Part shown: positions 43,392-52,474 of the stretch, one piece after another
Layout: each line of letters starts with the position of its first letter
Numbering within the stretch: the first letter of the stretch is position 1
NCBI GenBank assembly: GCA_015243575.1
Contig: CP042469.1
Coordinates: forward strand, 2,818,929 to 2,882,928
Source of the DNA: Clostridiales bacterium
GTDB taxonomy: Bacteria; Bacillota; Clostridia; Peptostreptococcales; Anaerovoracaceae
Direction of reading: 5' to 3'
DNA length: 64,000 nucleotides
Position numbers and translations under genes: made by a program
The notes under the pieces: model-generated
The model's database searches: none
The model's input: the letters and a program-made list of their open reading frames with translations, nothing else
What the model was told of the DNA's origin: nothing

Positions 43392-44402
43392 TCAGGTGAT
43401 CCGCTTTACCGAGGTTCCCGTAAGCAGCTGTCCGTCTATCATAACCTGCTCGGCCACAGCTGCCTTGGGGTTTTCTATGCTTTCTATCAGTCTGGCGGCC
43501 GCTTCCCTGCCCATGCTGATGGTATCCTGCCTGACCGTGGTAAGGGCTGGCTGGAGAATTTGCGACAGAAAGATGCCGTCATACCCAGTAACACTGATAT
43601 CATCAGGAATTTTCAAACCCCTTTCATCCAGCACATTCCTGCCTCCCATAAAGGAAAAGTCATCAGGGTACATGATGCAGGTAGGCCGATCCGTTAGAGC
43701 AAGCAGCTCCTTAGTGGCTTCAGCACTGGAAGCTGGATCGTGATACAGTGCGCTTTTCACATAATGATCCGGAACCGCTATACCAAGTTCCTGGCAGGTA
43801 CGGTAGAAGCTTGCAATCCGCTTTTGTGTAACGGATGTATCCTCACCGTGGATAAAGGCGATCTTTCTATGTCCTTGTTCTGCAAGGAATTCAACCAGAT
43901 CCTTTATCCCTTTGACGTTATTTGAGAGAATAGAAGTTTTATCATTGAACACATGGTCTATGGTGACCACCGGTATCTCACTCTGCACCAGCTCGACTAC
44001 GCTTGGATCGTTGAAATCAGCACAGGCGATGACTACGCCATCACAGGCGCGGTAGCGGCAATGCTCCAGATAGCTCATTTTCGACTGTCCGATATTGCTG
44101 CTGATGAAGGTAACATCATAGCCGTTGCGTTCCGCTTCGGCTTTGATACTGTTCAGTAAGGAAGAAAAATATTCGTGCATGAGTCCGCTTTGCATGTTAT
44201 CAACAAACAAAACGCCAAGGTTATTTGTGCGGTTGGTCTTCAGCGCACGGGCAGCCGCGTTGGGAAAATACCCCATTTCTTTGGCGACCTTTCGAATATG
44301 CAGTGCTGTCTGTTTGCCTATATCACTCTGCCCGTTCAGCGCTTTGCTGACAGTGGCAACCGATACTCCGCATTTTATTGAGATGTCCTTCATCGAAACC
44401 AT
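43392..44402 (-). CDS. LacI family transcriptional regulator of the beta-glucoside locus
   Basis: A 336-residue protein starting at ATG 44402 (GGAGGG seven bases before). The helix-turn-helix SMKDISIKCGVSVATVSKALNG and hinge YFPNAAARALKTN are followed by a sugar-binding domain (NLGVLFVDNMQSGLMHEYF; DISVTGYDGIFLSQILQPALTT). It heads the ABC transporter gene set and faces cellobiose phosphorylase. The palindrome TCGTTTACGTAAACGA at 44485-44500 is its probable operator. Confidence 0.93.
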   Translation of the reverse strand: MVSMKDISIKCGVSVATVSKALNGQSDIGKQTALHIRKVAKEMGYFPNAAARALKTNRTNNLGVLFVDNMQSGLMHEYFSSLLNSIKAEAERNGYDVTFISSNIGQSKMSYLEHCRYRACDGVVIACADFNDPSVVELVQSEIPVVTIDHVFNDKTSILSNNVKGIKDLVEFLAEQGHRKIAFIHGEDTSVTQKRIASFYRTCQELGIAVPDHYVKSALYHDPASSAEATKELLALTDRPTCIMYPDDFSFMGGRNVLDERGLKIPDDISVTGYDGIFLSQILQPALTTVRQDTISMGREAAARLIESIENPKAAVAEQVMIDGQLLTGTSVKRIT

Positions 44403-44761
44403 AGGCAAACCCTCCGTGATATGTATTGGAATTTATCTCAATTCATTATAGCCTATGGGATGAAAAAGGACAAGATGTTCTTAATCGTTTACGTAAACGA
44501 GTATATCTCATTGTCTCGAAAATTGCAATACCCTTTTATAATTTTTTCAAAAATCCAAGTATCCTTATTTTCCAACATATTATTTATATCTTTCACCAAA
44601 AAAAGTTCTTGTAATTTGGCAATTTCTTATGTAAAATATCAGTGAACTTAAACGATTACGTATATTTTAAATATCATCGATTAGCATATAAACGTCTGAA
44701 ATTCAAGCTTTGTTTGAGTTTTCATTCAGAATACACCTCGTTTTAAAGGAGAAAAAGCAAA
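44403..44761. other. Divergent promoter region of the beta-glucoside locus
   Basis: No gene is seen. AT-rich, with a perfect LacI-type operator at 44485-44500 and a related TACGTA-centred sequence near 44651-44663. AAAGGAG stands before ATG 44762. Confidence 0.5.
44485..44500. promoter_or_regulatory. LacI-type operator, perfect 16-bp palindrome
   Basis: TCGTTTACGTAAACGA is fully self-complementary with the central CG of LacI-family sites. It lies 83 bases from the regulator start and 262 from the phosphorylase start. Confidence 0.7.
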
Positions 44762-47200
44762 ATGCAGTACGGAATGTTCGACGACGTCAATCGAGAATAT
44801 GTCATCACTACCCCAAAGACGCCTCTGCCATGGATTAATTATCTAGGCAGCGAAGGCTTTTTCAGTCTCGTATCAAATACCGGCGGAGGCTATTCCTTTT
44901 ACAAGGATGCGAAGCTCAGACGCTTGACCCGCTACCGTTACAACGGAATTCCAGCGGATACCGGCAGTCGATTCTATTACATAAATGACGGCGCCTGCAC
45001 TTGGAGTCCCGGGTATCTTCCTGCAAAAACGGAGCTCGACAGTTATCGCTGCCGCCACGGCCTTGGGTACACTGTAATCGAAAGTGAAAAGGATGCCCTT
45101 GCTTGCAGCCTTACACTTTTTGTTCCTTTGGGGTTCGATTGCGAGCTAAACTATATGAAGCTCACAAACCATTCGGATCAGGAAAAAAGCTTAACTGTAT
45201 TCAGCGCGGTCGAATGGTGCCTCTGGAATGCGGTGGATGATGCGCAGAACTTTCAGCGCAATCTCTCCATCGGCGAAATCGAGCAAGATGGCAGCACCAT
45301 TTATCACAAGACAGAATACAGAGAGCGCCGAAACCACTACGCTTTTTTCCATGTGAATGCTGATGCAAAAGGCTTCGATACTGATCGTGATTCATTTCTC
45401 GGACCCATGGGAGATTGGAATCTTCCCGCAGCAGTAAAAGAAAACAGGAGCCGCAACAGCTTAGCCAGCGGATGGTCACCCATTGCCTCCCAGTCGGTAG
45501 AAGTGATACTTCAGCCTGGCGAGAGCACGACCCTGCTTTATATTCTCGGTTATGCAGAGAATGATCAGCAAGAAAAATGGGAAGGCTCAAATCAGATCAA
45601 CAAATCAAAAGCAAAGGAAATAATCGCATCCTTTTCTACTGAATCCGCCGTTTTGTCTGCACTGGATCAATTAAGTATGCACTGGACGGGGCTTTTGGAA
45701 AAATTCTCTCTTCGAAGCGGCTATGTGGAGTTGGACCGTATGATGAACATCTGGCATCCTTATCAATGCATGGTTACCTTTCTCATGAGCCGGAGCGCCA
45801 GCTATTTCGAAAGCGGAACAGGGCGCGGCATGGGTTTCCGCGACAGCTGCCAGGATCTCCTGGGCTTTGTCCATCTCATACCCCACCGCGCACGAAGAAG
45901 GATTCTGGATATTGCTTCCATTCAATTTGAAGATGGCAGCACGTATCATCAGTATCAGCCATTGACAAAACGGGGCAATGCAGATGTCGGATCAGGATTT
46001 AACGATGATCCCCTCTGGCTCGTAGCCTGCACCGCCGCATACATCCGGGAAACTGGAGATAGTTCCATTTTGGAAGAGCTGGTGCCCTTTGACAATCAGG
46101 AAGGAAGCGAGCGCCCTCTTTTCGAGCACCTTCGGCGCAGTATTACCTATACAATAGAGCACCGCGGTCCTCACGGTCTGCCTCTCATCGGGAGAGCCGA
46201 CTGGAACGACTGCCTCAACCTCAACTGTTTTTCCACCATTCCAGGCGAGAGCTTCCAAACCTGCGCGAATTTTGAAAGCGGCAAGGCAGAAAGCGTCCTC
46301 ATCGCAGCCATGTTCGTTCTCTATGGCAGAGAGTACACAGAACTTTGTAAACGCTATGGCAAGGAACGCCTTTCCGATTATGGAAAGGATCTGGAACCCG
46401 TGCAGAGAGCTGTATCAGAAATCGAAACGGCAGTGCTGGAGCATGGATGGGACGGAAATTGGTTCCTGAGGGCTTATGACGCTTTCGAGAATCCTGTGGG
46501 AAGCCAGGTTTGCGAAGAAGGTCAGATTTTCATCGAGCCCCAGGGCTTTTGTGTCATGGCAGGGATTGGCGTCAAGGAAGGCTATGCCGCTAAAGCGTTA
46601 ATGAGTGTGAAAGAACGGTTGGAAGGAGATCACGGTATACAGCTCCTGAATCCGTGCTACACCAGATATCACGAGGAGCTGGGCGAAATCACCAGCTACC
46701 CCCCCGGATATAAAGAAAACGGCGGAATCTTCTGCCACAACAACCCATGGGTCAGCATTGCTCATACGGTACTGGGTGACGGAAATGCAGCATTTGACGC
46801 ATATAGACGCATCTCCCCTGCTTATACTGAATACAAAAGTGATGTCCATCGAACAGAACCATACATATACAGCCAAATGATTGCAGGGAGGGAAAGCAGC
46901 AGAAGCGGCGAAGCAAAAAACAGCTGGCTTACCGGAACTGCCTCCTGGGCATATGTGAACATCAGTCAATACATTCTGGGGATCAAAGCCCACTATGACG
47001 GACTTGAAATCTCGCCCTGCCTGCCTGATGAGATCGACCAATTCGAAGTCGTGAGAAATTTCCGCGGAACCCGCTACAACATTCGCGGAAGAAGAACAGG
47101 AGTGTCCGTTCCTAAGCTTCTTGTAAACGGCACTCCGGTTGACGGTAACATTATTCCTGCAAACCTCAGCAGCGAGGTTTCTGTGGAAGTAGAATATTAA
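44762..47200 (+). CDS. Cellobiose phosphorylase (GH94)
   Basis: An 812-residue enzyme, full length. The N-terminal part (FFSLVSNTGGGYSFYKDA, YRHGLGYT-like RCRHGLGY) and the (alpha/alpha)6 core match cellobiose phosphorylases of cellulolytic clostridia. GRADWNDCLNLNC carries the catalytic acid (Asp480/Asp483 region). RGMGFRDSCQDLLGF and YPPGYKENGGIFCHNN line the active site and phosphate site. The reaction is cellobiose plus phosphate to glucose-1-phosphate plus glucose, saving one ATP. Strong AAAGGAG ribosome binding site; LacI operator upstream. The following GH1 gene may handle longer or aryl beta-glucosides. Confidence 0.93.
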   Translation: MQYGMFDDVNREYVITTPKTPLPWINYLGSEGFFSLVSNTGGGYSFYKDAKLRRLTRYRYNGIPADTGSRFYYINDGACTWSPGYLPAKTELDSYRCRHGLGYTVIESEKDALACSLTLFVPLGFDCELNYMKLTNHSDQEKSLTVFSAVEWCLWNAVDDAQNFQRNLSIGEIEQDGSTIYHKTEYRERRNHYAFFHVNADAKGFDTDRDSFLGPMGDWNLPAAVKENRSRNSLASGWSPIASQSVEVILQPGESTTLLYILGYAENDQQEKWEGSNQINKSKAKEIIASFSTESAVLSALDQLSMHWTGLLEKFSLRSGYVELDRMMNIWHPYQCMVTFLMSRSASYFESGTGRGMGFRDSCQDLLGFVHLIPHRARRRILDIASIQFEDGSTYHQYQPLTKRGNADVGSGFNDDPLWLVACTAAYIRETGDSSILEELVPFDNQEGSERPLFEHLRRSITYTIEHRGPHGLPLIGRADWNDCLNLNCFSTIPGESFQTCANFESGKAESVLIAAMFVLYGREYTELCKRYGKERLSDYGKDLEPVQRAVSEIETAVLEHGWDGNWFLRAYDAFENPVGSQVCEEGQIFIEPQGFCVMAGIGVKEGYAAKALMSVKERLEGDHGIQLLNPCYTRYHEELGEITSYPPGYKENGGIFCHNNPWVSIAHTVLGDGNAAFDAYRRISPAYTEYKSDVHRTEPYIYSQMIAGRESSRSGEAKNSWLTGTASWAYVNISQYILGIKAHYDGLEISPCLPDEIDQFEVVRNFRGTRYNIRGRRTGVSVPKLLVNGTPVDGNIIPANLSSEVSVEVEY

Positions 47201-47329
47201 GGAAGCACCTCCTTCGTGCAGCGCCGGTTAATACACGGCAACACCACCGTTTCCTCTTGGCTGCTGAACATCCAAAGCTCTGTGCAGCGGTCGTTCAGCA
47301 GTTTTTTATTCCTTATTTGGAGGTTTTTT

Positions 47330-48718
47330 ATGACATTTCCAACTGATTTTCTTTGGGGCGCAGGAAGCGCCGCCTATCAGATCGAAGGCGCCTGGAACAA
47401 GGACAAAAAAGGCCCAAGCATCTGGGATGATTTTTGCCATACTCCCGGCCACATCCGGGGAGACGAAACCGGCGATATCGCTGCGGACGCATACCACCGG
47501 TTCGAAACAGACCTAGCCGTCATGAAAGAAATAGGGCTGAAGTCCTATCGATTTTCTATCAGTTGGCCCCGCATTTTTCCAGATGGCAAGGGCCGCCTGA
47601 ATAAAAAGGGTTTTGTTTACTACGACCGGATTGTAGATGACCTGCTGAACGCAGAAATCACCCCCTTTATCACCCTCTATCATTGGGATCTTCCCCTAGC
47701 TCTTGAACGAAGCGGTGGCTGGCGATGCAGAGATACCGCTGACGCGTTCATTCGTTATGCAGAAGAGATCGCTCGTCATTTTGACGGACGAGTGAAGCAT
47801 TATATCACACTCAACGAACCCCAATGCTTCATCGGCCTTGGGTATGTTTCGGCGCTTCATGCTCCGGGAAGGATGCTGTCACAGCAGGCCGCGGTTCAAT
47901 GTATACACCATGCCCTTTTGGCACATGGCGGTGCTATTTCAGCCATGCGCAGTGCCAGTTCCTCATCTCTTCAGATCGGACTTGCCTCAACAGGTAAGAT
48001 ATGCTTCCCTGAAGCGCAAAATGCAAAAGCCCTTTCTCCTCAGTGTCATAACGCTGCAGCGAACGAATTGCTGAACACTGCCGAGAAAGCGGCATACGAT
48101 GCCACCTTCCGTCTGGACAAAGATTGGACATTTTCCCATACATGGCTTCTGGACGCGGCCGTTACCGGAATCTATCCTGAGGAGATGGCCGCATTCCGTA
48201 TCCTTAACGAAACCATCTCCGATGCGGATCGAAGAGCAATTAGCGAACCAATGGATTTGATCGGGCTGAACATCTATAACGGCGTACCCGTTGACAAAAA
48301 AGGAAACAGAATCAAAAAAGCCCCCGGGTTTCCCAGAACGGCTTTAAAATGGCCCATCACTCCTGCATGTATGTACTACGGACCCAAATTCCTTTACAAA
48401 CGATATGGCCTGCCCATCATCATAACGGAAAATGGACAGAGCTGCAACGATCGAATCTTTTTGGACGGTTCCGTGCACGATGTCGACCGTATTGATTTCT
48501 TAACTCAATATCTGTTAAAATTAAAGGAGGCAGTCGCGGAAGGAATTCCCCTTCGGGGTTATTTCCACTGGAGTCTCACCGACAATTTTGAATGGCACTC
48601 CGGCTATGACGAGCGCTTTGGCCTTACCTATATAGACTATGAAACCCAGCGACGCATCATCAAAGATTCCGGCTATTGGTATCGGGAATTGATTCGAATA
48701 AACGGAGACTTAGAATAG
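47330..48718 (+). CDS. bglA: GH1 beta-glucosidase
   Basis: A 462-residue GH1 enzyme starting at ATG 47330 (TTTGGAGG before it). FPTDFLWGAGSAAYQIEGAW is the family start. The acid/base Glu is in TLNEPQ (near 163) and the nucleophile Glu in ITENGQS (near 366). LRGYFHWSLTDNFEWHSGY and RFGLTYIDYETQ complete the C-terminal sugar site. No signal peptide, so it acts in the cytosol on imported beta-glucosides. The phospho-sugar-specific motif of 6-phospho-beta-glucosidases is not evident, in keeping with ABC instead of PTS uptake. Transcribed with the phosphorylase, 129 bases downstream. Confidence 0.92.
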   Translation: MTFPTDFLWGAGSAAYQIEGAWNKDKKGPSIWDDFCHTPGHIRGDETGDIAADAYHRFETDLAVMKEIGLKSYRFSISWPRIFPDGKGRLNKKGFVYYDRIVDDLLNAEITPFITLYHWDLPLALERSGGWRCRDTADAFIRYAEEIARHFDGRVKHYITLNEPQCFIGLGYVSALHAPGRMLSQQAAVQCIHHALLAHGGAISAMRSASSSSLQIGLASTGKICFPEAQNAKALSPQCHNAAANELLNTAEKAAYDATFRLDKDWTFSHTWLLDAAVTGIYPEEMAAFRILNETISDADRRAISEPMDLIGLNIYNGVPVDKKGNRIKKAPGFPRTALKWPITPACMYYGPKFLYKRYGLPIIITENGQSCNDRIFLDGSVHDVDRIDFLTQYLLKLKEAVAEGIPLRGYFHWSLTDNFEWHSGYDERFGLTYIDYETQRRIIKDSGYWYRELIRINGDLE

Positions 48719-48808
48719 GATGCAGCAAATAGGGAAAGAAGCGCCAGCGTACTGCGATTCTTTGACCTTACAGATTTTTAGAGACAATAGCAAAGGAGCT
48801 TGTGAATT

Positions 48809-49465
48809 ATGAGCAACCCATGGATGGATATTCATTTAGAAGATTATGAAGGACATATGCAGCTGGACACTGTACGGCAGCTTCCGGTTTTAAACCAGAT
48901 GATGGAAGATCAGCTTTGTCGCTATTCTTCCCCGACCATCATGATCCTGGGGATCGCTGGGGGAAATGGCCTGAACCACATTGATCCGAATAAAATCAGC
49001 AAAGTTTATGGAGTAGACATCAATCCAAACTACCTCGCTGTCTGCAAGGATCGTTATCCCTCTCTGACAAGCATCTTTCATCCCGTTCAGGCCGATCTCA
49101 GCGATTCGGAGGCGTCACTGCCCCCTGCCGAGCTGGTCGTTGCCAATCTTCTGGTGGAATACATCGGATGTGCCTGCTTTCAGCAAGTGATCCGCAAGGT
49201 CAATCCTGATTTTGTTTCCGCCATTATTCAAATAAACGAAGACCCCTCAGAGACTGAAGCAGGTGCAGAGTCGAACGCTAAGGCAGGCTTTGTCTCTGCT
49301 TCGCCCTATGCCTGTGCCTTCACCCGCCTGGATGAAGTCCATCACCAGATGTCAGAGGCTTTGATGATGGAATGTATGAAGGAGATCGGCTATCTTCTAT
49401 GCTATTCGGACCAGAAGGTTCTTCCCAACGGAAAAAAGCTAGTGCGACTGGATTTCTCACTTTAG
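48809..49465 (+). CDS. SAM-dependent methyltransferase-like protein
   Basis: A 218-residue class I methyltransferase-fold protein. Motif I MILGIAGGNGLNHI is at about 44-57 and the acidic residue after strand beta-2 is in VYGVDINPNYL. No substrate-specific motif is visible. The start has AAAGGAG before ATG 48809. It follows the beta-glucosidase at 90 bases and may be in the same transcript, though a functional link is not obvious. Confidence 0.7.
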   Translation: MSNPWMDIHLEDYEGHMQLDTVRQLPVLNQMMEDQLCRYSSPTIMILGIAGGNGLNHIDPNKISKVYGVDINPNYLAVCKDRYPSLTSIFHPVQADLSDSEASLPPAELVVANLLVEYIGCACFQQVIRKVNPDFVSAIIQINEDPSETEAGAESNAKAGFVSASPYACAFTRLDEVHHQMSEALMMECMKEIGYLLCYSDQKVLPNGKKLVRLDFSL

Positions 49466-49466
49466 T

Positions 49467-49501
49467 AAAAAAACATGCCCCGGCAAATTGCACGGGGCAT
49501 G
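49467..49501 (-). terminator. Intrinsic terminator closing the TnpB-like gene's 3' noncoding region
   Basis: CATGCCCCG (49474-49482) and CGGGGCATG (49493-49501) form a perfect 9-bp stem around a 10-base loop. On the minus strand a run of seven T follows directly. It is 295 bases beyond the stop of the TnpB-like gene and has no T-tract in the plus direction, so it belongs to the minus-strand transcript. Confidence 0.8.
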
Positions 49502-49795
49502 CACAGATAGCTGCACTTTCCTGCGTGTTTCCTCATGGCCGAAACTTAATGTTTCAACCAGCACGGATGCCACGCATGCTTACTCGGTAAGCCTGGCATC
49601 CTCAGTGTCTGAAGCATTGTGCAGCAATTAAGATTCACAATGTTTTCAAACTAATCTGAGCATGCCTCGATGCGGCAGCAATGGCATATCTATATAAGCT
49701 TCTAACACCAAGCATGACGCATTCTATTAAATCATTTATTATATGCGCCCACGCTTCCTGCCAGTTAAGGTAATGTGCTTTATTAGATGAAGTTA
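49502..49795 (-). ncRNA. Candidate structured noncoding RNA downstream of the TnpB-like gene
   Basis: Between the stop codon at 49796 and the terminator at 49467-49501 there are about 290 bases without a gene. On the minus strand they can form several hairpins. First is GGATGCCA...TGGCATCC (49601-49594 with 49572-49565), enclosing GCTTAC-CGA-GTAAGC. Next is GGUUGAAAC/GUUUCGGCC (49559-49551 with 49545-49537), a 9-bp stem with two G-U pairs and loop AUUAA. A weaker hairpin near 49516-49501 precedes the terminator. TnpB-type genes make their guide RNA from the 3' end and downstream flank, so this is the expected place for one. It matches no standard housekeeping RNA I could recall. Existence as a stable RNA is inference. 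Confidence 0.45.
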
Positions 49796-51289
49796 TTAGA
49801 TAAACGTAATATGCTTCGTTATGTCATCGTAACTCTCAATCTTCTGGATCAAGCTCCACTTTTTTCGGTATTCTCTTCTGCCCATCCTGTAAATCCCGCT
49901 GTCCTTGGCCTCCTGAATCAGTTCTTTTATATTGCGGTTCAAATGAACCATGACGTCCTCGGTCCCCGTCATCTCCATATTAAGTCCCAGGATTTCGTTG
50001 CTCAGTCTGATTCCGGAAGCTTCATTGATGACTTTAATCTTAATATCGTCCCTCTGGTATTTGATCAGCTTATTGGACAGGTTGATGCTTCCCAAGTATT
50101 TAAGCTGATAGGCCGCCCCGCAGGAAACGCAGAGAAACATCTCCTTTGAGGTCACACTTTTCTTTGAGTTCAAACCGCATTTCGGGCAGGTAGAAAAGAT
50201 TCCAAAAGGGCTGACCTGAACCGGTGTAGGCAGTCCTGCAAAATCAAGCTTGTAACGCAAAATCCGTTCAAAGGCTTGATAGGTGGATTTTCGAAGAACC
50301 CGTTGGTCTTTCCCTTTGCCAAAGTCCAGGTCCGATGCCTTGTCTGTGTATTCCGCCAAGTTTTCCAAAATAACTTTGCAGCGATAGTAAAGTGCTTTTT
50401 CTACGACTCGTTTTGCAGCCAGATAGATCTCTGCAGGAGGCCTTCCGCCCCGTAGCCGCCTTCCAGCCTGCAGCACCATTGTTTGGACTTCCACCACCGT
50501 ACCGTCGGTGTCAGTAACAGTAACACTCAGACTATTTCCCGGCCCCCGCGAAACCCCCATGAAGTTCTCCGGTTCAAGCCTTTCTTCATCGGGAAGTTCC
50601 AGATTGACAGCCATATAAAACGCGCCGCTCCTCTGCATCAATCGGGCCGTCTTCAGCATTTCGGGCTGCTCAAGACATCGTTTCAGATAAGCTTCCTGGT
50701 GAACACCGAAAGAAAGAGGAAGGATGACAAACCTCTCCCTGGAGGCATTCAGCTCCGGAGGCTGGTCCTTTTTATGGACATAGCTCAGCCTGCTCTCTCC
50801 TGCTCTGCCGGGCTCTCTGACAAGAGCCGACCTCTGATTAAGCAGGTAGAGCTTTATAAAGTATTTGTTCTTTTCTTCATCGTACAACAGACAATAGTCC
50901 CTGTTGATATCACAACGGCAGAAAAAAATGGGGCGCAAACTTTTAAGCCTGCCTTCGGAATCCTCATAGGTACCCGGGAATCCCACCTTTCTTCCTTGAT
51001 CCTTCAGTTCCAGATAACTTGACATCGTCATAGCGAAATCCAGCTTGAGAGAATCTTTAAAAGGTTGGATGTCAAACTGGTTCAAACGAGCCGACATGTC
51101 CTTGTCCACCCATTTTGTAAGCTTATATTTTCCGCCGGTCTTAAATTCTTCTGTCTCAAGGCTTCCATCCTCGGCTTGCCTGAGCAGATAATCAAAGGCC
51201 CGCGTATAATTTTCCATTGCGCTTTGCAGAATTTCGCGCTTTACCCTGCTCGGCCGATGTAGTTTTAAGGTAATTGTATAATAGCCCAT
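49796..51289 (-). CDS. TnpB/Cas12-like protein with degenerate RuvC site (probably nuclease-dead)
   Basis: A 497-residue protein with the TnpB order of motifs. The N-terminal wedge-like part includes LKDQGRKVGFPG (95-106). RuvC-I reads FMGVSRGPG (243-251), with Ser247 where the catalytic Asp should be. RuvC-II is VILENL, with Glu309 kept. LRYKLDFAGLPTPVQVSP leads to a zinc ribbon with Cys368, Cys371, Cys387 and Cys390. RuvC-III reads YLGSINLSNKL, with Ser401 in place of Asp. Two of three acidic residues are gone, so DNA cleavage is unlikely. There is an extra C-terminal tail of about 90 residues. No TnpA or transposon ends are nearby. Its AAAGGAG site overlaps the stop of the SpoIIE-type gene 12 bases upstream, placing it in the sensory-hydrogenase operon. 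Nuclease-dead TnpB derivatives acting as RNA-guided repressors (TldR) are known; whether this is one is inference. Confidence 0.8.
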   Translation of the reverse strand: MGYYTITLKLHRPSRVKREILQSAMENYTRAFDYLLRQAEDGSLETEEFKTGGKYKLTKWVDKDMSARLNQFDIQPFKDSLKLDFAMTMSSYLELKDQGRKVGFPGTYEDSEGRLKSLRPIFFCRCDINRDYCLLYDEEKNKYFIKLYLLNQRSALVREPGRAGESRLSYVHKKDQPPELNASRERFVILPLSFGVHQEAYLKRCLEQPEMLKTARLMQRSGAFYMAVNLELPDEERLEPENFMGVSRGPGNSLSVTVTDTDGTVVEVQTMVLQAGRRLRGGRPPAEIYLAAKRVVEKALYYRCKVILENLAEYTDKASDLDFGKGKDQRVLRKSTYQAFERILRYKLDFAGLPTPVQVSPFGIFSTCPKCGLNSKKSVTSKEMFLCVSCGAAYQLKYLGSINLSNKLIKYQRDDIKIKVINEASGIRLSNEILGLNMEMTGTEDVMVHLNRNIKELIQEAKDSGIYRMGRREYRKKWSLIQKIESYDDITKHITFI

Positions 51290-51301
51290 CCTGAGCTCCT
51301 T

Positions 51302-52474
51302 TTAGTGATATTGAATCGTCACCTGTTTTCCCAGTTCTCTGAGATAGGATGCAATTTTTTCGACCAACTTCAGTTTGGCACTCAAGCTAATCGCAGCTTC
51401 CGGAGTCTGATGGGCTGGATTTGCAGCCCGACCAACAAAGAAGTTGATGCTGGTGCTTTCTTCCAAAAGAATTTTTGACAGCATAGAGGCCCCGTCTTTT
51501 TCATTGAGTCCCAGAAGGTCCTTCATGGTCGAGTCAGAAGAAGAGTAAATGCGAATCTGCTCCAGAGCCTTGCCCAGTGTCAGCACCCCCTCTGTGGTGA
51601 GATCGATTCCCTCAATCTTTGCCGTAGGCGGTATCTCTGGGTTAAAGTAGTCAAAGCTCGTAACGATTTCTCGTTTTAATACACGAGATGCCACCTGTGC
51701 GGTGGTTCCTCCGCAGATAACTTTTTTCCCTTCAAGGTTTATAAAATCATGGATAAAAACGTCATCCTCATCTCGATCCTTGGGTGGACCAACCATAATG
51801 TTGAGTGTAACCGGCTTTTTGATTTTGATGGCAGCCACGGTTGTATCGTCGCCGGGCTTATGGGCATAGAGATTGTCACAGGCAGAAATCAGCAGCTTTG
51901 CAAGTCCCTTGGCCGACATATCGGTCTTGTTCGTCTTCCTGATATATTCATCCACGTGTTCCCACTGCCAGCCAAGGTTCAACGTCTGTCCGATACCGGC
52001 ATGGACAACTCCGTCGCTGACCATGATAAACAGATCATTGGGCTTTACCGTAAAGCGGCTCTCTTTGATGATCTTGCCTCCGATAACTCTGGTCTCTTGA
52101 TCAAATTGTGCAGTCTTTCCCCTTTTCAGTGCAAACACAGCAGGATTATCATACTCAACCAAGTACCCTTCACCGCTGTAAAAAATCTGCAGGATGGAAA
52201 AGGTCGAGTAAGCGATTCCCCGATCTTTACAGACCGGCAAGGTATCTGCAATGGTCTCAACTGCCTCGTCAATATTGAGTCCATTGATCATAAAGGTTCC
52301 GATGATCTTGGAGGTCATGGTAGCAAGGATATTGGCCTTAACTCCGCTGCCAAGACCGTCCGCAAGAACAATTACAACCGAATCCTTGTTTCTTATAATC
52401 TCTATTTTGTCTCCGCAGAGTTCTTCATTATATTTGTTAAGACTCTCATAAGCCGCATCGATGTAGAAGCTCAT
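51302..52474 (-). CDS. SpoIIE/PP2C-type protein phosphatase
   Basis: A 390-residue protein. The N-terminal about 235 residues are a PP2C-like phosphatase with metal-binding motifs VLADGLGSGVKA, MVSDGVVHAG and PGDDTTVAA. The rest (about 240-390) contains KKVICGGTTAQVASRVL and is of unknown type. The ATG at 52474 overlaps the hydrogenase stop in ATGA, so the two are translationally coupled. Sensory [FeFe] hydrogenases are commonly encoded with such phosphatases, suggesting an H2-responsive phosphorylation circuit. The target, perhaps an anti-sigma factor antagonist or kinase substrate, is not in the window. Confidence 0.87.
   Translation of the reverse strand: MSFYIDAAYESLNKYNEELCGDKIEIIRNKDSVVIVLADGLGSGVKANILATMTSKIIGTFMINGLNIDEAVETIADTLPVCKDRGIAYSTFSILQIFYSGEGYLVEYDNPAVFALKRGKTAQFDQETRVIGGKIIKESRFTVKPNDLFIMVSDGVVHAGIGQTLNLGWQWEHVDEYIRKTNKTDMSAKGLAKLLISACDNLYAHKPGDDTTVAAIKIKKPVTLNIMVGPPKDRDEDDVFIHDFINLEGKKVICGGTTAQVASRVLKREIVTSFDYFNPEIPPTAKIEGIDLTTEGVLTLGKALEQIRIYSSSDSTMKDLLGLNEKDGASMLSKILLEESTSINFFVGRAANPAHQTPEAAISLSAKLKLVEKIASYLRELGKQVTIQYH

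Noticed and set aside
49537-49559. CRISPR repeat-like GTTGAAAC near the TnpB-like gene
   Set aside because: The motif occurs once only, within a hairpin; no repeat-spacer array exists in the window.
49796-51289. Active IS200/IS605 insertion sequence
   Set aside because: No TnpA gene or terminal palindromes are seen, the catalytic residues are changed and the gene is coupled to a host operon.
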